Positions 34,168 through 44,432 of a stretch of DNA of 64,000 nt are shown one piece after another. The position numbers and the translations under genes were made by a program. The notes beneath the pieces were generated by a model. It was not told the origin of the DNA. It worked only from the letters and a program-made list of their open reading frames with translations, and ran no database searches. This DNA comes from Chrysaora quinquecirrha. Taxonomy: Eukaryota > Cnidaria > Scyphozoa > Semaeostomeae > Pelagiidae. The stretch is from positions 388,685 through 452,684 of the forward strand of contig JACTAT010000048.1 in NCBI GenBank assembly GCA_014526335.1. Direction: 5' to 3'. How positions within the stretch are numbered: position 1 is the stretch's first letter; every line of letters begins with the position of its first letter.

Positions 34168-34910
34168 TTATCCATAGTCTGTTAGTTGCAACTGCGGAAG
34201 CACAGGAAAAGACATTTTCTCCTGATCTAAGATTGCAAATGTTCCTTGCATAATACCTTGTTTGAGGGAGGATCGATCCAGCTGAATGGAAGCTGAATTT
34301 TTTTGTTTCATCTCCTTATAGATGTGTATGGGTGTCCGCGTTTCCAAATACATTTCTTGACTCCTACGGCAATACATTACAAGCACTCTGTCTCTTTTTT
34401 CAATAGCCTTATCTTTGCCAATGCCTGTGATGTGGTCTGTTTAAGTTTGGCTCCTTTGAAAGACGCCTGAATGCTTTTACCTTGCCAACGTTATACATGT
34501 ATGAAGTTGAATCGCATCTAGTGATTGCGTGAAACTGTGGTAATACTTTGCATGGTTACGCACCAAAATGTTGACGAATTTTTAAATATTAATGAACTTT
34601 TCGTGGTTGATTTTCATGGACCATGGATGAATAGGATTTGTTTCCGTCATGTGCATCGAGAACCAATTTTGATGCTGGTTTCACTGTAATTATAGAAACG
34701 ACTTCAATTTTCGGGATGCAACGTGGGAATGATTGTTTTGAGCACTTCCAATAACCATTCTCTAGGCTCCAAAGATTGAGGATTGTCATTCCATCGAAAG
34801 GCCATGCTGTATTCTTTGGAGGAGACGCTGTTAGTGTTTTTAAACTCTTGTATCAAGAAATTTGAAAAATTGCTTTGTCTGATTGCCGAAGGTTTCAACT
34901 TGGAGTTCAT
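34168..34910 (-). pseudogene. Decayed gene fragment inside the foldback element
   Basis: Minus-strand pieces include LVLDAHDGNK (about 34,640), AITRCDSTSYMYNVGKVKAF (about 34,460-34,520, different frame) and KQKNSASIQLDRSSLKQGIM (34,168-34,386). The second resembles a GCDTTS..GKGK motif I know from uncharacterised, probably transposon-borne, metazoan proteins. The third is repeated in inverted orientation at 35,310-35,375. Stops and frame changes break the reading frame. Confidence 0.5.
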
Positions 34911-35594
34911 AATAAAACTTAAAGGTGTGATAGGAAATTGGAATGCCTCTTTTATAAAACTGCTTTGCTACCAATAAACCAGAAAGCCTCTCAATCCTCT
35001 TTCAGTACTGCAATTGCCTTGGGTGGTGTTATGACTTTCTGCAGTCCAGTCAGCATTTTCAGTTTTTAATTGGATCGAAAAAGTTGTTCTTCTCTGTTAC
35101 TAAACGCTCATTAACAAATTCTCTATACTTCGTAGGTTCCGATATTTGCAACATTTGCGACTTGCAGAAGGTCATTAACTATCGCTTTGTCAATTTCCAC
35201 ACCAGTACTTACAAACCCCGTACATTTCCTTGAAAGACATGAGCAGGCGTATTCTGGTAAGAGTCAAGAAGTGTATTTAGGAACACGGACACCCATACCC
35301 ATATCTATAAGGGGGATGAAACAAAAAAATTCAGCTTCCATTCAGGTGGATCGATCCTCCCTCAAACAAGGTATTATGCGGGAACATTTGCAATCTTAGA
35401 TCAGGAGAAAATGTCTTTTTCATGTGCTTCCGCAGTTGCAACTAACAGACTATGGGTGGGTGCTTGATGAGGTAACCAAGCCACTTTGGTTTGAAGGGAA
35501 TCAACCTCAACCACCACCTTTAAAGCGACCAAATGAAAGAAGTGCCGCAAAGGGAAGAAAGGCGATTCTGTTTTCATAGAAGCATAATACGATA

Positions 35595-36053
35595 CAGTAA
35601 AAACCCGCATATAAGAATCTTCCTCGGATAAGAACCTACAGCCTGAAATGTCCATTTTTTTCTCCTTTACTTAAGCAGCTTTTCACCCTTAATTCCAAAA
35701 AGGTTCTTATTTACAGAATATTTTTCTGAATCTAAAAAAGCAATCTGGTAGGTATTGGATTTAATAGGTGCTTCTTATGTAAGCAACAACCTCTGCCAAA
35801 TAATAAAATGTGTCTAAATTTTCAACCTCAAACAGGAGAGCTGCGGCTCCCAAGCTCCCCTTCTCGCTTTTGTCCCTAGAATAAACAATGATCGATTTTT
35901 GTACAATAAAACTTGTGAAAACTTAAAGAAACTTTAATATTAAGAACCTTAAATAAGAACCTCTCAGCCTGGTTTCGTAAATGTTATCCTTTAGCTAAGA
36001 ACCAAAACAGCCTGGTTTCAAAAAGATATGTTCAAAAATGCGGCTTTTTACTG
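35595..36053. mobile_element. Pogo-like MITE CAGTAAAAACCCGCATATAA, copy 2
   Basis: 459 bp, starting CAGTAAAAACCCGC and ending TTTTTACTG, with TA on both sides (35,593-35,594; 36,054-36,055). The words ATAAGAACC/TTAAGAACC repeat inside. It is nested in the foldback element. Confidence 0.88.
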
Positions 36054-36790
36054 TATTGATCAGAGCAAAGAGAAAGGTGCTCCACCAGCAAAAATATCAA
36101 ACCTAACAGAACCAAGTAACAACCCATTACCACTTCCAGCAAATTATACGATGCTGACCAAGAGTCGGGCAACACTGAGTGGGAAAGAGCAGGCTATTCA
36201 AGCGATTCCGATTGGGAGAATGCCTTTTCCGCGATAGAAAGCGAAAGATGTGGTTCCGCTTGTGACTATTATTTACCGCAATGGACTCTTCGCTTATTTT
36301 CTCTTGAAATTTAAATTTTTATAAAAAAAGTTACAGAAAATTTTTATGATCACATAAACAGTTGCACCTCAATTAGACATGACTGCAGAGTAGAATGAAT
36401 GATTGTCCACTCAGCAAGTCATTTTAACATTGTTTTGTATTACGCGAAGGTGAAATTCGAAAGAAATTCAGTGAAAGTCAATTACCTAGAATTCGGCGAT
36501 GACGTCATCAGCCACACCCAATTTAGTGTCATTATATATTTTTTTTGCCGTTAACGTACTCAACAGGTCTCAAATACTTCATTTAGACCTCAAAATTGAA
36601 ATTTAACCCATTTATGATAGAGTTAGAGCTAAAATATGACAATATTATGACGTCATCGACCACGCCCAAACGGTAGGTATTTCGGAAAGGCCCATGGTTT
36701 TTTTGAATTCTACGGGTCGAAAAACCCCTAAATCATCTCTCAAACAAAAAGTTAGGCAATTTGTTAGATTGTTACACTATTTGACCTGTC

Positions 36791-37209
36791 TACATTGCCA
36801 TAACGTTAATGGAATACACGCAGTTTTTTTATAACCAACTTCGCTTGGCCCTAGTTGAATAAATTGCTTGTTTCTGGACCTTGTATGGCCACCTTTTAGT
36901 AGCAAAAGTTGTTTAGTAGTCGCTTAATTTTAACTGTATCCTTTTGCCGTAACAATAGTATAGAGGTTAGAAATGACTGGAATCATTTCTCCCTGCTGAT
37001 ATTCATACCATTTGAGACATTGCATTGAAAGTTAAACGGAAACCCCTCAACGTAATGCCTCACTTAACGAGAAACACTGCGTTGACATGCGAGTTTTGAC
37101 GACAAATGTTGCTCAATCCTCGATTGCTTGCAGTGATAAAAATTATCAAAAATTTAAAAAGTTGCTTAGGTTTTTTCCTGTGGTACTATACGTTGCTTAA
37201 ACTTTTAGG
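36791..37209. repeat. GTTGCTTAA-type word repeats, left part
   Basis: AGTTGTTTAGTAG, GTTGCTTAGG and GTTGCTTAAACTTTTA lie on the left of the hAT MITE, and more words lie on its right, indicating an older element of the GTTNCTTAA group split by it. Confidence 0.5.
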
Positions 37210-37619
37210 CAGTGGCGTAGCGGAGTTCTGTCGGGCCCTTAGTGGCGTAGTGGGACTGGGGCCCCTTGTTACCATGTCTAATAAGGAACCAGGAAGCTGA
37301 AATAGGAAATAGGCACTAGAAAATAGGGAATCGGAAACTGCAAGTATATCGAAAGCTTTCTGGACGTTCGTATTTTTTCGGTGGTTGCAAAAACCACTTT
37401 ACACAAAGGAGCACCTCTAAAGCAGCACCTTTGCGTTTTGCAATATCAATGACTTTCTCACTTATAAGCAGTTTGTCATTTAAGAAAACACGCGCATTTC
37501 ATCAACAGAGATCTTTTAATTTATACATAATTTTAAGGTTGGGGGCCCCTTGGAGCCTTATATGAGCAGGGGCCCTTAGTTGTATGCCCTAAAGGTAACC
37601 ACCGTCGGCTACGCCACTG
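37210..37619. mobile_element. hAT-type MITE, 410 bp
   Basis: The ends are CAGTGGCGTAGC and GGCTACGCCACTG, with a perfect 8-bp duplication CTTTTAGG (37,202-37,209; 37,620-37,627). Internally it has GGGGCCC-rich text, also found in the related copy at 47.4 kb. Confidence 0.92.
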
Positions 37620-37627
37620 CTTTTAGG

Positions 37628-38251
37628 CCTTCTACATCTTGGTTGCTTATAAGCGGTTTCTTATAAAAAACGGCGTGTACTTGAAAAGTCCAACAAAAAG
37701 ATAACAAGGATTTAGAATTACGCGCTTTTTTTATAAGGAACCTACCTCAAGGCCTAGTTCTTAAAGTTCCTTACTTCGGACCTCTTTTGAGGCAATTGTA
37801 GTTGAAAAAGTTCCTCGATAGTTCCTTAATTTTAACTGCACATACAGTGGTCTTAACAATAAAAGAGAGACACTTGCATGTAAGCAGAGCTTGAGACTAC
37901 TCAAAGAAACATAGAATACATGCTTAACGCACAATTTATGTGATTTTCGACTGCAAATGAATGGAACTGGCTTTCTAATTCATGAATATTTGCAGTGATA
38001 AAAATATTCAACAACAACACTATTTTGAAAAAGTTATTTTCAAGATGGCTTCCTCAAGTGGGATGGCAGTGAGGTGAGTTGTGCGGAATTTTATTTTTGT
38101 TTTGCATTTTTTTACTGAAAATTATCGGGAATACACATAGAAATTATTTATTAGTGAGATTGTGCCTAAGAGAAGCAGTGGAAAACAAACTTTTATGATA
38201 AAAAGGGAATTTCTGTCACTTCTGGACGTTTTTGTCAGATGTCCATTTTAA
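37628..38251. repeat. GTTCCTTAA-type word repeats and unassigned sequence
   Basis: 37,650-37,830 carries TTTCTTATAAAAAACGGCGT, a TTTTTTTATAAGGAACC stretch and several GTTCCTTA words, so it belongs to the GTTNCTTAA group. A short ATG frame with a GTGAGT donor at 38,046-38,074 (MASSSGMAV) is noted but unsupported. Confidence 0.5.
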
Positions 38252-38494
38252 TGGACATTAGGTACTTGAGTGTTGTGTATATGTTTAAATCATTCTCAAC
38301 AAGTAAATACAAACACTAATAACTATTAGGCCTAAGTATACACTGGTACAAGTAGAACAAGAATGTGTAGAAAGGAGTGGCAAGACAGGAAGAAGTCTGA
38401 GACATGAGAATGAGGCTGAGTATTGGAAAGAGGCTAAGCGATAAGGACGGTAGAGAGAAATAGAGGAAATCCTAATTACACTAAAATACATAAC
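38252..38494 (-). repeat. LTR-like/retroelement flank interrupted by the P element
   Basis: This adjoins the P element insertion site ATCCCTC. Together with 43,360-43,513 and the gypsy fragment beyond, it is probably part of an older retroelement end. Support is limited to continuity after removing the P element. Confidence 0.3.
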
Positions 38495-38589
38495 ATCCCT
38501 CCATAGTCAATAGAAAAAACACTGGTCTGGAAGCCTATTGTTTTAGCCTTTTGTTACTCGCAAAAACTTGAAACGGGTTTAATTTGTCG

Positions 38590-38613
38590 TCACGTGACCA
38601 AAGTAAGTGCACA
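38590..38613. promoter_or_regulatory. P element subterminal inverted repeat, left
   Basis: TCACGTGACCAAAGTAAGTG contains the E-box CACGTG and mirrors 43,260-43,283. It sits 35 bp upstream of the plus-strand gene's ATG, so it may serve both as a transposase-binding site and a promoter element. Confidence 0.6.
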
Positions 38614-38647
38614 CCATTTCGCCTTTTCTACGGTGCAAGTATATAAA

Positions 38648-39784
38648 ATGGCCGGCGAAGATTATGTACAGGGAGCAACTTTAGACATCATCTTAGATTT
38701 ATTGGATGAAGACACGCTTGACGAAATGTTTGATGCCGATATAGTTACTGCCGTAGAAGAAGTTACTTCCACAGAGAATAATTCTGGCGAATTTAACTGC
38801 ACGACGTGCAGGAAAAAGTATAAGACGAAAGGTGGCCTAACGAGACACGTGAAGACAAAACATGGTGTTTCTGCTTCGGAAACGAACAAATTCGGTGTGC
38901 CTGACCTTTTATATTTAGTGAAGGATTCACAAACTGATTTGTATAAAAATGAGTGCTATCCAAAATGTTTGCGGGAAAAAATTTTTCAACACGAATTTCG
39001 TCTTTCAAAACCTCTGAAAGATGAACTGATTAATTGTTACACAATTTTGTGTGAGACTGGCGATGGCGAAAAGTTTTTTTCTTCGTTTTATGGGAAAATA
39101 ATTGGATTTAGTGGTGTCTTCATTCCAGATTTGCCACAGCCCTTCTCCATATTACTGCTGAAAAGGTTGGCAGACAAAATGTTCAGTTTCTTTAGGAGAC
39201 CAGAGCAGCTAGCCCAAGAAAAACCTGAAGTAATCAGTGAGAAAGAACTTGGTGGCCTTCAATACTTGTCAGGATATGTTGTCTGCAAACTCTTAAAAAA
39301 AGCCAGAAATTGTCCGAAATACAAATCTGAAGTAAACCAGGCTATCATTAGATTGCTGCAAGATTTGAGCACAGAGGACCATACAGCCCAGAGATTGATA
39401 GAAACGCAAAGCAGAGGTGGGTTAACAGCTGTGAAACCTGACATGCAAAAAATATTTCAACATGCCGAAGAACAGTTTAAGTGTGAAACATCCAAAAATA
39501 CAGTATTCAAAATTGATACAAAATCAATTGCTAACAATCTTATGATAAACACTCAAGTTGTAAGTTTATACAACAGTCTAGTTGAAAATTCTGGAGTGAA
39601 AATTGATCCTGAAGTGAAAGACAACTTGTTAGAAAACATGCTGAAATTGTATCTGCGAGTAAGAGCTTTTTCATTTGCAAAGGATGTTACTGACAAACAT
39701 AAATTGGCATTGAAAAGAAAAAAGAGCAAATCACTCAGAAAAGACATCAAAAAAGCAATGGATGAACCTAGTATTGTTCACTAA
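38648..39784 (+). CDS. C2H2 zinc-finger protein of the P element
   Basis: 378 codons; ATG at 38,648 in TATAAAATGGCC, preferred over an in-frame GTG upstream. The N-terminus is acidic. A single C2H2 finger (CTTCRKKYKTKGGLTRHVKTKH; zinc ligands C-x2-C and H-x4-H) lies near residues 60-80. The C-terminal half has LQYLSGYVVCKLLKK and RAFSFAKDVTDKHKLALKRK, features I associate with uncharacterised proteins of transposon origin. The gene is wholly inside the P element and converges on the transposase. Canonical P elements have no second gene, so a regulatory or accessory role is only inferred. Confidence 0.8.
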   Translation: MAGEDYVQGATLDIILDLLDEDTLDEMFDADIVTAVEEVTSTENNSGEFNCTTCRKKYKTKGGLTRHVKTKHGVSASETNKFGVPDLLYLVKDSQTDLYKNECYPKCLREKIFQHEFRLSKPLKDELINCYTILCETGDGEKFFSSFYGKIIGFSGVFIPDLPQPFSILLLKRLADKMFSFFRRPEQLAQEKPEVISEKELGGLQYLSGYVVCKLLKKARNCPKYKSEVNQAIIRLLQDLSTEDHTAQRLIETQSRGGLTAVKPDMQKIFQHAEEQFKCETSKNTVFKIDTKSIANNLMINTQVVSLYNSLVENSGVKIDPEVKDNLLENMLKLYLRVRAFSFAKDVTDKHKLALKRKKSKSLRKDIKKAMDEPSIVH

Positions 39785-39836
39785 AAAACCTTTTTTAAGT
39801 TAACCTGAAAAACCACTATAAACTCCTTTGAATATC

Positions 39837-40621
39837 TCAACGTTTTTTTAATGGCTGTTCATCAACAGTGTACCATGAAACTCTTCGCTTTTGTTTTTGC
39901 TTTCCTTTTGTGTTTCCTGTAACAGGAGCAATGCTTCTTTGCATCCTGATTGTATTTGCATTGTATCCAAATTGATACAATGAAGGATTGTCATTTCTTC
40001 TACCAAAACTTCTCTGTCTCCCAAAATACTCTTCGACCACATCCTGATTGAATTTTTCCGTCAAGACAAACTGCATTCCACTCTGAAGAAGATATTTAGT
40101 TGCTTCAATGACTGATAACGTAGTGATCTGGAGACCTTCAAACGTTGGACGTGACAGAAACATTCGATCTCTGTCGTTTTGAGAAAAATTTCCAGGACGA
40201 TTGGTTGCACTTTCCTTCCAATCAGCTAGATATCCAAGGAAACAGTGTTGAAGCCATTCAAATCGTTCATCATTGATGCTATAATATGGCATCAGAAATG
40301 GCTTGCGTTTCCTGGTTCCTTCAACCTGGTTGCGAACATTAAGGCAGTCAAAAAACTTATCCATTTTTTCACATAGCTCTGAGGTTCCCAGTGTGTCCTT
40401 GCTGTAATATTCCTTTAAAATATTGGCAACGGTGCTACTCAGTGTTTGAGCAGCAAGCCTAACATTCATGCAGGAATATGGGTTCAATTGAACATGCTCT
40501 TGGCTTAGTTTTGGAGCAATCTTAAGGCCACAATTCATGTCATCGAAGACAATCCTTGAAAAATGGTTCCAAACTATTTGTTTTCCGTTGTTCCACAGGC
40601 TCCTTGTTCCTTTGCCATCAC
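39837..40621 (-). CDS. P element THAP transposase, exon 3
   Basis: C-terminal part (261 codons plus two bases) ending in LKKR. It contains RPTFEGLQITTLSVIEATKYLL and EKFNQDVVEEYFGRQRSFGRR, the C-terminal RNase H-like portion of THAP9-type transposases; the Glu in VVEEYFG lies at the expected third acidic position. The acceptor is TTTACAG, and G|GT completes a Gly codon with exon 2. Canonical end: stop 53 bp from the stop of the convergent gene. Confidence 0.9.
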
Positions 40622-40891
40622 CTGTAAATTAAATGATTATAATTACAACAAGAATTTGATTGCAAACCTTTTGATGAAGTTGATCACAAGACAGATCAGT
40701 CCTGCTAACCACTTATAAACATTACTTCACACTTTGGGTGGTCAGGGGGCAGTCATCCCCCAATGTTGAATAAAACAAAGACCTTTTGTTCAAAAGCAAT
40801 ACAAAACGAAAAATGCTTCTTCACTGAAACAGTAGGTTTGCCCCCTTCCAATTTTGCCAAGTATCAATCATTGTATATAAAAGTTTCCTAC

Positions 40892-42511
40892 CTGAATGAA
40901 AAAGACAGTTTCTAGTAGTTTTCATTAAGTGTGGTGCATCTGCAAAAAACCATATGAAGCGTTTTTCTGGTGCAAACAAGTTGATGCTTCGATGCACAAC
41001 TTTTGTATCCACTTTCTGATCTAGCAATGAATGCATCTTAAAAAATTTTCGATTTGGTGCTGCACCATCTGACACAGTAGCAATGACTGGCAAATGGCAA
41101 GTTAACTCCAAGATAGCTATTGCTTCCCAAAATGTGGTCATTATCTGGAAAGAAAGCACTCCTTTTGTGGCAAAGTATGCAAAGCTAAACTTCAAATCAG
41201 ATGCCAAACCTCTGATGTAGTAAACCATGGCATGCGTAGCTAACTGACCAGCACCATCTTCAAAGCAAGAATAATTCAGTTCTGCATCACCCAAGTCAAT
41301 AAAGCCAATTAGTTCTCCTGAATGCTTGTCATACACCAAATTTTCTTGTATTTTTATTTCATCAAAAGACAAAACAATATACCTTTGAACTCCTTTTAAT
41401 GAAGAAGCTGTTCTTATAAGTTCATTAACAACTTCAGCATTGAAGCCTGCTTTTGGTTTTATGGCATTTTTATAGTCTCGAAGCGTTCTTCTGCTAGGAA
41501 GGGTGAGGATCTTTGCATCACGAATTTCATCATATGCTGATGAAGACTTAGATGCTAGCGACAAACAGAATCGAATGATCATTGGATGGTATTTCTTAGC
41601 ACCATTTTCAGCAAGCAATTTTTGCTGCTCCCAGAACAATTTCATAAAAGGAGATGCACTTTCAATGTTACTTGACATGATTGTAGATATGTCATTTGAC
41701 AGATTATCATCAACTTTAATGCCTTTTGAATTTATTTCTCTTTCCATGCGCTCAATTTGTCCCTTCAGCTGCGATGTTTTCCTTCTTTCTTCTTGTAATG
41801 CCAATTTTATGCGATTGGGATTCGTTTTGGATAATGGTGCATTTAATTGGGCAGGCTTATCAATTTTTTTCTCCCTTGACTTCTCCTTTTTGGTAAAATC
41901 TTTCACAAAGCTGCTGCAAGGTAGACAAATTCCTTCATTCATTTTAAGAAGCATGCAGCCCTTTGATCTTGAGTAAATCTTTATTTGCTGTGGTTGTTCT
42001 GATTCTTGGTCAAGGTCAAGCACACATGGCACACAATGGGACAAAAGTTGCCCTGATTTCAACTCATTAACTCCTGGACACAGCTTTGTACCTTTAAAGA
42101 CAGATAGTAACCCTGATATGGTTATGTTTCTGATGGATCGCTTATATGTTTTGTACAGTTGGTGATCAACAGGCAAAACCCAACCATACACGGCACATGT
42201 GTAAGTTAAACTTTGATTAACTTGAATTTCAAACTTGGGCAAAACAAATTGTTCTTCAAACAGTTTGAAAGTCACTTTATTTGGAAATTCTTCAGTACAC
42301 CAACCAGACGAGCTCAATTTTAATTTTCTGACTCGATTTACAAACTCTTCAAATGATTTATACAATGGGGATTTCTGATCAGATTTGAGTTGTTGGTCAT
42401 CTTTAACAATATTTCTGTGCTTTCTTTCCACAACCTCCTTTGGCTCATGAGATTTCTCTGGTAGGTTCAGTTTTGGTACTGCTCCATCTCTCAAAGTCTT
42501 CCTGCCAGTCT
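40892..42511 (-). CDS. P element THAP transposase, exon 2
   Basis: The main exon (540 codons) begins TGRKTLRDGAVPKLNLP, the usual link between THAP domain and transposase. It continues through a basic/coiled region (KIDKPAQLN..., EERRKTSQLKGQIERMEREI) into the catalytic region with YIVLSFDEIKIQENLVYD, FIDLGDAE, ATVSDGAAPNRKFF and FFADAPHLMKTTRNCL. SFDEI and SDGAAPN carry acidic residues of the RNase H fold. The acceptor is ATTTTCAG and the donor CAG|GTAGGA. Confidence 0.92.
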
Positions 42512-42862
42512 CTGAAAATAAGATTTTACAAAAATAAATAATTTTGGCTACTCAATCATATGAACAAAGTCAAAATATGCCAAGAAGATAGTAAAACAAA
42601 GTGTCAGGATGATCTGGTCTAAAACAATCATCATGAACAACAAACAAAATAGAGTAGACTAGGTACATGATATGAAAAGCACCTCTTAACAATGTAGAAG
42701 CTTTAAATTTTCATCATATTAGAATATATTAATATGGAAGAAAAGATACCAAGTGAAACAAAAAAAACAAATATTCTTCCTTTAATGCCATAACATGCTA
42801 AAGCCTAGGTATCTTACTATGCTAAGGGTTCGGCCTAACCACCAATTTGAATTCAAACTTAC

Positions 42863-43103
42863 TTGTAAACTCAATATCTTCTGGATAAAAATGACGTTCG
42901 CAAACGAAAACTTTTCCGTTCCTTAATCTTTCCTTTAGGTTGGCATCTACTTCACGAAATTTTAATAATACATCCAATATATCCTTTCGCCACTTTGTGT
43001 AAAATTCACCTGTTCTCTTTGGGACTTGAAATATTGCAACTGAGGAAAACTTCTCTCTTCTTGTTACACCACAGTCCGGAAAAGCGCAGTTTGCTCCGGG
43101 CAT
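42863..43103 (-). CDS. P element THAP transposase, exon 1 (THAP domain)
   Basis: 80 codons plus one base. It starts MPGANCAFPDCGV and has the C2CH zinc ligands (C-x4-C, then C and H in VCERHFYPEDIE), the W in YTKWRKDI and the AVPxxP-like linkage in the next exon. The THAP finger binds the element's ends. With exons 2 and 3 the protein is 881 residues, against about 900 for human THAP9. The donor is A|GTAAGT. Confidence 0.92.
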
Positions 43104-43259
43104 ATTCCCTATGATTATAATAAACTAAACCTAAAAATATTGCGATTAAACTTGTATTTATGACAACTGGGTCATGATAAACTAATAAAACACAAATCAA
43201 GCGATTTCGAAGCACTTCCAAGCCATTTCCATTATGCAAACTGAGAGCGCGGGAAAACT

Positions 43260-43283
43260 TGTGCACTTACTTTGGTCACGTGA
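43260..43283. promoter_or_regulatory. P element subterminal inverted repeat, right
   Basis: Mirror of 38,590-38,613, located upstream of the transposase exon 1 start at 43,103. Confidence 0.6.
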
Positions 43284-43513
43284 TAGCTAAAAAACTAAAC
43301 AATAAGTTAGAACAATAGGCTTCCAGACCAGTGTTTTTTTCTATTGACTATGATCCCTCTTTCCAAGATAATTATAATAATTGTCCTTTTATTTTTATCT
43401 TTAATAGTTCAATAAAATCATTGTTCATATTTTACTTATACGTCTTTATAAAGAAGAAACGTTTCAACGTGTCAGATGTAAATCAATTAAATTACTTGTA
43501 ACATCCATTTCCC

Positions 43514-44049
43514 TCAAGTGGTATCATAGTCTTTTAAATATGACGGCTTCTTCACATGTCGTCCAGAACGAGTTTGGATTTGTCCAGATGAACAACCTGC
43601 TGAATTTGTAATCATATTTTCTGGTTCAACTACCGTGTTCTCCACCGGTTCGGGATCTTGATAACCTTCAACATCTGTTCCATCTTGAGATGATCTCAAG
43701 GAATACTCTAAAGAATTACTATCTGTATCACGACTAAATTGTTCTTTCGTCTTAAGCAAATGCTTTCTGTTTCTCCTTATGATAGTATCCTTTTCTGTTT
43801 TGACTTTATATGAACGAGGCTCTGAACATTTTGCAATAATTGTTCCCTTTCTTCCCCATGACTCGTGCTGATCTCTGAACCGGACGTTATCTCCAGGCTC
43901 TAAAGGTGGAAGGTCATTTTTTTGTGATGACACATAACATTTTTGCTTTTTTGCGATGTGAGCTCCCAATTCTTTATCTTTAACTTTAATTGAAGGAACA
44001 TTGCTACGGATTTCACGCCCGAAAAATTTAGTTGCTGGTGATAAATCAG
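43514..44049 (-). pseudogene. Gypsy integrase C-terminal fragment
   Basis: It reads SPATKFFGREIRSNVP, then LPPLEPGDNVRFRDQHESW and a tail with EPRSYKVKTEKDTIIRRNR. This is the end of a Ty3/gypsy integrase (pentapeptide-like FGR motif, GDxVR module, RRNRRHL-type tail). The frame is open to a stop at 43,514, but everything upstream of about 44,050 is missing, so it is a truncated copy. Confidence 0.82.
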
Positions 44050-44212
44050 AGCTTTATCTGGGGGAAAATTTTTGCAGAGATATAATTGGTTGCTAAGTGC
44101 ATTTATTATGTCTTACAAACAAAGAATGTGAGTTTTTAATTGTTTTACTATCCTGAATGTCACAAATAAATGTATAGGCTATATTATATTTTTTTAAACG
44201 TTTCTATGGCAA

Positions 44213-44432
44213 CAAATCAAGACAGAAATCGAAACCAATTGTGGCATTTGTTCCATTACCAGAACATGATGATAGTGATGATGAAAATTTTCTTTCTGAC
44301 GATGAAGAATATGCAAATAATGATGATGATGTGGAATATGAAGATAGTCAGAGTGAAAGTGAAGACGAAATGTTAGGAAAATTTGGCAGCAAATCTTCCA
44401 CCGCATGGCGTGATTCAATAAGAACATTATAA
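44213..44432 (+). other. Short acidic open frame, unassigned
   Basis: The frame from an acceptor-like GACAG at 44,225 reads KPIVAFVPLPEHDDSDDENF and a further Asp/Glu-rich stretch, ending TAWRDSIRTL. Acidic N-termini like this occur in piggyBac transposases, but no catalytic domain follows. It is possibly a remnant exon. Confidence 0.25.

Larger units (their letters stand above)
33300..36790. mobile_element. Foldback DNA element (type 2), 3.5 kb
   Basis: Inverted arms of about 680 bp (33,300-33,982; 36,108-36,790) are nearly identical and flanked by TA. The ends GACAGGTCAAATAG...AACAATCTAACAAA resemble the type 1 element. A second inner inverted pair (34,100-34,360 with 35,255-35,545) extends the palindrome towards a centre near 35,000. 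TGACGTCA occurs at 33,435, 33,583, 36,500 and 36,648. A pogo-like MITE has inserted at 35,595. Confidence 0.85.
38502..43352. mobile_element. P element, 4.85 kb, two convergent genes
   Basis: The inverted ends CATAGTCAATAGAAAAA...GCCTATTGTT (about 45 bp each) are flanked by ATCCCTC (38,495-38,501; 43,353-43,359); P elements make 8-bp duplications. A 24-bp subterminal inverted repeat (TCACGTGACCAAAGTAAGTG) lies at 38,590-38,613 and 43,260-43,283. The minus strand encodes a three-exon THAP transposase and the plus strand a zinc-finger protein; their stops are 53 bp apart. All frames are open, so the copy may be autonomous. Confidence 0.92.

Noticed and set aside
38046..38074. Short exon MASSSGMAV with GTGAGT donor
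   Set aside because: No in-phase acceptor could be linked to it; the acidic frame at 44.2 kb is in the wrong phase.
38594..38647. Upstream extension of the P element plus-strand gene
   Set aside because: Begins at a GTG inside the subterminal repeat; the ATG at 38,648 has a better context.
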